In this document: positions 57,101 to 64,000 of the stretch, piece after piece
Numbering within the stretch: position 1 is the first letter of the stretch
Layout: each line of letters starts with the position of its first letter
NCBI GenBank assembly: GCA_036346255.1
Contig: CM070635.1
Location: 43,117,715 to 43,181,714, forward strand
Direction: 5' to 3'
DNA length: 64,000 bases
Source: Ampelocalamus luodianensis
Taxonomy: Eukaryota; Streptophyta; Magnoliopsida; Poales; Poaceae
Notes under the pieces: generated by a model
The model's input: only the letters and a program-made list of their open reading frames with translations
Told to the model about the DNA's origin: nothing
Databases searched by the model: none
Made by a program: the position numbers and the translations under genes

Positions 57101-57250
57101 AAATACTTAATTGACCCTTACGGGGTTGTATAGGACCGCAAAGTCTCCTAGATACGGTCCAGAATGCGGGACTTCATCCTTCGCTTTGAGCAAAAGGTCT
57201 AATAATTAATTTCCGGTGGCACATGCGGGCACACAAAATCTTCCCGATTC
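54198..57250 (-). pseudogene. Copia polyprotein, integrase to RNase H, broken
   Basis: Integrase traces read FYGAHRCFLGMVAHM-like sequence near 57100, close to the family FMVLIDAS-R-WSH. RT pieces are HPVGYKWIFVRKRNE (55642-55427), AYLYEILDSDIYMKIPECIP and SLYELKQSNRMWYNRL (55488-55240), and MYEDDLNIIGTLKDI (55184-55002), where the catalytic box is YEDD instead of the usual YVDD. RNase H has TKHINPKFFYAHELQK and LAYLFSKSLPASSFERC (54572-54198). Many stops and frameshifts separate them, so no working protein is made. Confidence 0.85.
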
Positions 57251-59567
57251 GAGAAATTCTTAATATTCATATCATGTCCTGTGAATTGTTAATTATATCT
57301 CTCATCATCCTAAGACCTAGACGGCACAATCTATCATGCCGTAGATAGAAAAGTTCGAGCTTCTAAATACGGTTTCGGAAAGAATAGGTCAGAGGTGCCT
57401 TAATATTAGTGTAGTATAGCCCAATTTCATATGAAGGAAGATATTCTAATGCTATTTTTCATTTTCTTCACGCTTTGTAATGAGCGGACATTTTGTACCA
57501 TACTCTTCTTGGTCTCTACATGGAAACCGTTAGCGCAAATATCGTGAGAGTTCTAGTCGATTCTGGTACAATAAGTCTTCTTTAATGACCAAAGTTGTGC
57601 CGTTGGGAGTATAATTATGACCCTTCCCGAGCCTCATTATACAAGTATCATTGCTGCGATCGTCGTAAGACTACCAAAGATTCTTCTTTGATCGATGGAA
57701 AAATTTCGCTTATCTCAGATGATATTCGTTGTGCCGCTACATGCTAAGCACACTTCCTCCATAGAGCGTCACACGCGTTCTAATATAATGTACTTTATTA
57801 ATATGTAGCAGAAAACAAGCAACACATAAATAAAATACTTCAGATATCAGAACGTAACTTGCTATTATAAAGACGGGAAAATAAGCCTTGCAGGACTTAT
57901 AATAAGAATTTAATGCTTTGCTCTTCTAGAGCTTGCAACCATTATTCAATAATTCAAAATTCTGCTTCAATTACAAACTGCAAGTTTCTATAAAAGGTTC
58001 GAGTGCAATGCGTGCACTGGATCTAATAGGCGAAGTATTCAGGAACTTCTGCCTAAATCGACTCCATGCGCGATCTTCTCCTCTTGGTTAGCTACACGCG
58101 ACGCTGCGATGTCCAAAGGAGGGATGATGGGGTCACTCTCGGGTGTTCACATTCATAAGTGAAACTAATGGATGTGAATCCTCCGTGCTACTGCAATGGC
58201 GAGGTATGCCTCATGCTATCATTTGCCCTTCTTCTTAGACCGAAAACATCAATAATGTGCGACGCACAACCTTACCCTTCTTGTTCCTCTCATTCGTGAG
58301 AGGCTTCATCACCTGTAGGTCGCTAGCGATGGCTTCATGGCCAAGATCGCTCCTAGGTGGTTGCGAGATGAAGTTCTTTCTTAGAATATCATCTTGAGTT
58401 TACGCAACTTGCATGATGTCAATTAATTTGGCATACTTAATTTAGCCGTCTTGACGATAGTTGCTTGCGGATTGCACCGCGTCGGTGAAAGGTAGAGAGT
58501 CTTCTCAATCTTCGCTCATCCGTGATTACATTACCACGAAATTGAAGATCGTATAAATTCAGACAAATTACACCATACGGGTCGAGTTCTCAATTCTGAT
58601 TCGTGATGCCGCCATCTTCATATTCATGCAAAAGTTCAAAGGATTACTGCTGTAATCTGCATAAAATGGTTGCAAAATTCTCACAATGCTCTTGAACTCG
58701 TGTTCGTGTTCCCGTATTTTTCTATGCATTTTTCATGATTTATCGCTATTTCCGGTGATTAAAAGCAATATAAACAATCACGTATAATCAAAACAAGAAT
58801 GCGATACATAAATTATATAGAAATAATAATAACAAGGATAAATATGCTTCAAAGTTCAAAAATATGCAAAAATTTGGGTTCCCAAGCCCTTTTCTCACTG
58901 GAAAATGATTTTTCACTAAAAGCGCAAGTTTCGAGGTTAACACGCAAAATATCGCTTCGAGATAATTTGCGCGTAATTTCAAGACTTCCGAGGCCCTTTT
59001 GCAAAAAATCAGATTTTTCACCGCGCCCCCTTTCTTTTCTTTTCCACCATTGCTTCTTCCTTTCTTTTCGCTCTGATCGCCCCTTTTTTTTTTTTCATCG
59101 GCCGCCCGATTGTATCCGCCTACCCGGCTTCGGCGCGCGCAGCTACCCGGCCGCGAGTCGAGACATCACGCGGGTGGCGGCGGCGACGGCGCGCGCGGCG
59201 AAACCGGCGGGAGGCGGCGCTACGTGGACCGGCGCGCGGCGCGCGGCGGCGGTCTTGCGGCCGGGAGGGCGGCCGCGCCGGGCGGCGGGCGAGGCGTGGC
59301 GCCATGCGGGGTGGGAGGGCCGGCGGCGCTTCAAGGCCCGGCTTCATGCGGCTGCGGCCGTGCAACAGCCGGAGCCTTCTTCCCTCCTTCCTTTACTTCA
59401 TGCCATGGCGCAATGCGGCCGGTGCGGTGCAAGGTGGCTACAGGCCATAGACGGCGCCGCAGCGAAGAACCGAGGGGACGGTGCCTTTGACGAGGTGGCC
59501 CAGCTGCCGCTCCGGCAGGCGCACGGCTTCGGGCCGACATCACACGGCGCATGCGGGCGCCGCGAGT

Positions 59568-59830
59568 TTTTTACTGTTCATATGTAATCGATTTTCACTC
59601 GTGATTACTGTTCACTTGCAAATACTGTTCACACACGAGTACTGTTCATCCGTGATTACTGTTCACGCGCAAGTACTGTTTACCTATGATTACTGTTCAC
59701 GCGCGGTCTTGTTCAACCGCGATCTCGTTCATCTGCGATTCTCGTTCACACACGAGTCTTGTTCACCGCGATTCGCTCACGCGTGCAAATCTGTTCATCC
59801 GCAATTACTGTTCGCGCACGATTACTTTTC
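59568..59830. repeat. Degenerate ATTACTGTTCA repeat array in the Copia leader
   Basis: About fifteen imperfect units of 15-20 bp, each ending in CTGTTCA, CTTGTTCA or TCGTTCA, separated by CGTGATTA, CGCGCAAGTA or ACACGAGT. On the element's own minus strand this is the untranslated leader between the 5' LTR and gag. A GC-rich block (59100-59560) of GGCGGC-type sequence lies next to it. Confidence 0.85.
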
Positions 59831-60286
59831 ATTTATGTATGTATGCGATGCAAAGAGGTGTAATACGAGATTGCAACGGGGCGCGGCTTCATGCCGACAT
59901 GTGCATGCTTGCCGCGTGCTGGCGGCGTGGCTCTGTCGTTGCCTCCATGGCGATACGTGATGGCGGACTATGCCGACCGGTAACGTATCGCGGAGGTAGT
60001 AACAGCCGCTTGCAGGCGGTGCCGTGCACATGGTTCCTTCCATGCGATTGCATATATTATCATACGGTACAATCATCATCTACTCTTTCATGCAATCCAC
60101 CGATCGGCTTGGCCGGCGACTTCAAGTCGGCTCGCGGTAGATTAGAGCGGATTTGCACGATGAAAACCAATCTAGAAAGCCAAATTTGCAGAATTGAAAG
60201 CAATCTAGAAAAACGATTCAATCTACGAGTGTCGTTCATCGACGGTTACCTTTTCGATGCGAGGAGAGTCGATCGTGCTGATAACG

Positions 60287-60558
60287 TGTTGAGGAACCGT
60301 CGCTGGCGAGTCCAGTCCGAGCGATTACCTCGTAGACAAGCGTAGAATCGTAAGAACAATGCATGAACACAAGAACAGAATAAGAGATAGAACACAGAGA
60401 TGTAGGGGGACTTCTTGCTTCTCTTTATTCCTTCATCCATCGATCGATCCTTTACAATGAATAGCACCCCCTATTTATAGGCTACGACCCTGCTAGGGTT
60501 TGGGATGGGGCGCCCACTAATGGGCCGACTGCAGTGTCAGACCCATAGTTTTCCAACA
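60287..60558 (-). repeat. 5' LTR of the Copia element (minus orientation)
   Basis: The minus strand reads TGTTGGAAAACTATGGG at its start and GGTTCCTCAACA at its end. Confidence 0.93.
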
Positions 60559-60563
60559 CCTAG

Positions 60564-61750
60564 TACCCGCGCGCGCGCCGTGCCGTGGGAGGAGCCAGTT
60601 CGGTTCAGTTCAGCGCAGCATCCGTGACGCATCAGGACAGGGCAAATAAAGATAGGGGAAATTTGCATTTTAACTCCTTAGATTTCAACAATATTTGAGA
60701 GTATTAATACTATTTGACCCCTGATATCAAATATTGTTCATACATTAGTTGGTTGTATTTTCTTGATGTTTTCTGGATTTTTGTTCTCTGTTTGGCGGAA
60801 CCTTAACTTACAGCTTCCGCGTTGTGTGTAAGACGTTTGTTTTGTTGTGTTGTTTCCCCTTTCTTCTTGAATGAAATGGCGTGCAAGCCTTTTGCGTGTT
60901 TAATAAAAATCGTTGCATTGTATGACTTATTTGATCCTTTTATCTATAACTTTTGGCTATGTCACTGGTTCTGTCAGACTAATATACAAAACATTGATTG
61001 TGTTTTTGGAACAGAGTAATTTCTTAGGATTTAGCACGAATTTTGCGCGCAAAAGATCAATTTTCATGAAATTCACGTGAAATACCTACCTTGCAAAGGA
61101 GCCTAAAACCTTTTATTTCCCCTATCTTTTTTACTAGGGAACATGGAGGTAGCAAGATGATGATGCCCTAAACCAAAAGCCTAATAAAACGTCACACAAA
61201 AATGACAAAATGAAGCACGCTGGCCCGCTGCTTAGCCACCATGCGTGGCTTCTTTTGCAAGCAGAAGCATGAAACAATCACGGATTTCGAGTTTAGACAG
61301 GAGAGTTTGTTTGCTCGTCATGGCAAAGGTTCCCCGAAAGGCCAGCATTGGAGCTCTTTTGTTCTTCGTCTAAGATAAGGCCTTTGGACTAAATTAGTTC
61401 TTGCATTGTACGACACAGACATGCCGACTTTGACGCGGCTGTGGTTACGTAGCACGCTGCTGAGTTCAGGACTTCAGGGCTTCTGCTCTTTCTTCAGGTT
61501 CAGATAAAGAAGCACACGATGGACTCTCCCCAAGTTTATATTTGAGTTTTCAAACATTATTCTTGGGATAATGTTCAAATCACAAAAAAAACAGCTATAT
61601 GGAATATCTCTTTTATTATTCTCCAACTCTGAAGTTTTAAATTGACATAAATTAGGATATTCCTATCATGCGATGCACCGATGATGGACGTGCAGTTGTG
61701 CATGCATCCTGTGAGGCTGCCAACCCCTTTGCCAACCTCCACCCAGTTCG
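60564..61750. other. Unassigned sequence, possible L1 3' UTR remnant
   Basis: 60820-60910 (TTCTTGAATGAAATGGCG, then CTTTTGCGTGTTTAATAAAA) resembles the 3' UTR of plant L1 elements, without coding support. The rest holds no recognisable gene. Confidence 0.35.
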
Positions 61751-62184
61751 TCAAACAGAAATACCCCTATGGCATTACGTTCGGAATGAGGAAGGAGATT
61801 CGGAGGGGATAACTGGCGAATGCGAAGGATCGCCCTCCTAGTCACGGCGGTACTTGTTCCCGGCTGATCAGAGGCTCTGATCTTGCCGAAACTAGGTGAG
61901 GAAGTTTAGTCTATTTCTTAATTGATCTATCCAACTCACACAAGGTTGTCTTTATAGATTAGGCAAGTCATATTTAGAAAGTCATAAGATAGGAAAGCAA
62001 CTAACAAAATAACTCTTAAGGATGCAACTAATTAATATGACTTATCTTCTACTAAATAACTTGATCTCCTGCCATAACATGATCTCTTTCCATATCTACA
62101 TTGTAGCTACTAGCCGGCCCCGATGTCATGGCCCCATTGCACTAGCAGCGCTGGTACGTCTTGCCCACAAATACGTCCACAACA
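61750..62184 (-). repeat. 3' LTR of the Ty3/gypsy element
   Basis: On the minus strand the LTR probably starts at 62184 (TGTTGTGGACG), just after a purine-rich GTGGAGAGGGTGGTAA tract and the end of the coding region. A TATA-like TCTATAAAGACAACC lies near 61955. The lower boundary, near 61750, is not resolved because the partner LTR is outside the window. Confidence 0.6.
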
Positions 62185-62189
62185 TTACC

Positions 62190-64000
62190 ACCCTCTCCAC
62201 GAAACAGCTCGTCCACGAGTTGGAATAGGGGTAGCTTTGCCGAAAGTCCTCCAATTGCTCCCACGTAGCATCCGCCAAAGAGAAACCCACCCACCGAACT
62301 AACAATTCCCAAGTGTCATGGTTCAGTCGAGCCCAGACAATAGACAAAGGCGAGGGGACCACACGACCATGGATGATTTCTGGCAGTCGACCAGGGATAG
62401 CAGATGTGGGCCCTTGTACTTCTTGAGTAAGGCAACATGTAATACATTTGTATGCAAGCCTTAGTGGGAAGATGAAGACGGTAGACCACGGTCCCAATGC
62501 GCTCATCAAACAGAAAAGGGTCCGTAAAAACAGGGAGCTAACATGGAGCATTGTTGATCGGTGATGGCAGCCGCAACACAGTGTTGGAAACAAAGCCACA
62601 CCCATTCACCCACCTCAGACTCGACTGCTCGGTGATGCTTGTCATATAGTTGCTTCGTGTAATCTTGGGTTTGGAGTAGACGCTCCTTAATGTCGACGAG
62701 GAACTCATCATTGTCTCTCATTTGCCGGTTGACTGCCGCCACACGTGTCGTATTCAGTTGATAAGTCAATAAGGTAGGAGGATCCCGACCATAGACAACA
62801 CGGAAAGGTGTGGTGCGTAGTGAGGAGTGGTACAAAGTATTGTAGCAAAACTCCGCCCAAGGAAGCCACTACTTTTTGCGATCCCCTGACAAAAACCACA
62901 GGTATAAGGCGATGGTGCAGTTCACCACCTTGGACTGACCATCAGATTGCGGGTGGAAGGCTGAACTCATGTGAATCTTGACACCCTCAAGGCTACAGAG
63001 CTATGTCCAGAAATTACTTGTGAAAACGGGATCACGATCGCTCACAATGGAATAGGGAATACCATGAAGGCGAACAATATCATCGAAGAAAGCTCGGGCA
63101 AACGAATTGGCGGTGTAGGGATGGTCGAGAGGAATGAAGTGGTCGTATTTGGAGAAACGATCAACGATTGTTAACACAACTGTCTTGCTACCCACCTTGG
63201 GAAATCCTTCAATGAAGTCCATGGAGATGTCTTCCTAAACCGCAGTCGGCACTGCTAAAGGCTGCAGAAGTTCCGTTGGATGCAAATGCTCTGTTTTATT
63301 TTTCTGACAAACCATACAACCTTTGACATAATCTCATACCTTCCTGTGAGCGCCCGAGTTGAACAAAGTTGCCCGAAAGCGATGCAGAGTCTTTTGAATG
63401 CCTTCATGACCAGTGCCGTCGGCATCTGCCAGTAAGTTGGCCCAAAGGAGCGAGGAATCAGCCACAAAAATGTGCCCCTTGTGCACGATCAACCCATCCA
63501 CCAAAGTCCAAGCTGGCTCGACTATCCCGGCCAATACTTCATCACGTAGTGCAACCAACTCTCGAATGGAAAAAAAACCTCCTTTTGAAGGGCTACAAAA
63601 AGATGGCAAAGTTGGGATTGGAAAGTGCCCAAACGGCGTTGATCTCCTCATCACGATGGGATAATGCGTCTACGGCAACATTTTGTTGGCTAGGATGAAA
63701 TTCCACAGAGAAACCATAATCGTACAGCTTGCTCACCCACATATGTTTGGGAATAGTGGAGAGCTATTGATCGAGTAAGAATTTCAAGCTGTAGCGGCCC
63801 GTCCGGGCCAAGAAAGCTCACCCCCAAATGTACGGTCACCAATTTCGCACCGCTTTGACCAAGTCGATCAACTCGCACGCATAGGTGGCCAATTTGGCAT
63901 GGCGAGGGGCGACCGCCTGACTGAAGAAGGCCATCAGACCACCATCTTGGTGTAGCACTGCACCGAATCCCGCGCTAGATGCATCACAATCCATCGTGAA
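62190..64000 (-). pseudogene. Ty3/gypsy chromovirus pol 3' half, truncated by window edge
   Basis: From the right edge on the minus strand: RNase H start FTMDCDASSAGFGAVLHQDG with its catalytic Asp (64000 to about 63700). Integrase zinc-binding part with LVDGLIVHKGHIFV and GHEGIQKTLHRFRATLFN (about 63560-63340). Integrase core DFIEGFPKVG, IVDRFSKYDHFIPL, IVSDRDPVF with the two Asp residues (63222-63001). YHSSLRTTPFRVVYGRDPP (62835 on), then a chromodomain-like ELLVRWVGFSLADATWEQLE (about 62330-62260). That order with a C-terminal chromodomain marks a chromovirus. Frames are broken several times, for example near 63300 and 62600, so this is a decayed copy. Gag, protease and most of RT lie beyond 64000. 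Confidence 0.9.

Larger units (their letters stand above)
53657..60558 (-). mobile_element. Ty1/Copia retrotransposon with exact TSD
   Basis: LTRs of 269 bp (53657-53925) and 272 bp (60287-60558) begin TGTTGAGGAACC and end TTTTCCAACA on the plus strand. TSD CCTAG is exact (53652-53656 and 60559-60563). Domains run on the minus strand: gag traces (about 58600-58000), integrase (about 57250-56850), reverse transcriptase (55640-55002), RNase H (54572-54198). That is the Copia order. The minus-strand polypurine tract CCCAAGGGAG abuts the 53925 LTR end. After the 60287 LTR the minus strand reads CGTTATCAGCACGATCG, a candidate primer-binding site that is not the usual initiator-Met type. Confidence 0.93.

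Noticed and set aside
58799..59587. A 262-codon plus-strand reading
   Set aside because: It lies antisense in the leader and gag region of the minus-strand Copia element and consists mainly of Ala/Arg from CpG-rich DNA.

Overview
The window is nuclear DNA from a flowering plant, almost certainly a grass (Poaceae). Signs of this are two long intron-rich genes with GT-AG introns, a GC-rich first exon, and a dense nest of grass-type transposons: RTE and L1 LINEs, Copia and Ty3/gypsy elements, long solo LTRs, hAT elements and hairpin MITEs. I cannot name the species. There is no bacterial, CRISPR, rRNA or tRNA content.

Two genes look intact. (1) A plus-strand STE20/GCK-type Ser/Thr kinase of the plant BLUS1-like group (17230-34462) has 22 exons that splice in frame to 742 codons. 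Its intron 8 is about 8 kb because an RTE LINE, itself interrupted by a young non-autonomous LTR retrotransposon, and a hAT element sit inside it. (2) A minus-strand ERCC1/RAD10 DNA-repair gene (46927-50317) has 9 exons and 386 codons. An F-box/DUF295 gene (40748-42666) is a pseudogene with two in-frame stops, a frameshift and a hairpin MITE in its coding sequence.

Layout: 1-863 unexplained; 863-4480 a MITE split by a 3.4 kb solo LTR; 4847-7897 a decayed autonomous hAT; 8563-9292 a hAT MITE; 9450-13532 an RTE LINE split by a 2.3 kb solo LTR; 13533-16113 GC-rich unassigned sequence; 16114-16484 a hairpin MITE; 16621-34900 the kinase gene; 35395-39610 an L1 LINE remnant split by an LTR retrotransposon that carries pieces of host genes (PPR, V-ATPase subunit B, wall-associated kinase); 40748-42666 the F-box pseudogene; 44201-46758 a second copy of the hAT family; 46927-50317 ERCC1; 51645-52130 a 5'-truncated L1; 53657-60558 a Copia element with near-identical LTRs but broken frames; 61750-64000 the 3' half of a Ty3/gypsy chromovirus running off the window.

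Most insertions are dated and delimited by target-site duplications (TSDs) read directly from the sequence. The kinase and ERCC1 are unrelated host genes that share the window only by position. I see no new multi-gene system. The most unusual items are the gene-capturing LTR element, the near-identical inverted hAT MITE pair in kinase introns 5 and 12, the hAT element with a duplicated 3' end, and the repeat arrays in non-coding parts of retrotransposons. Exons, domains and boundaries were read by eye; no search or alignment program was run.
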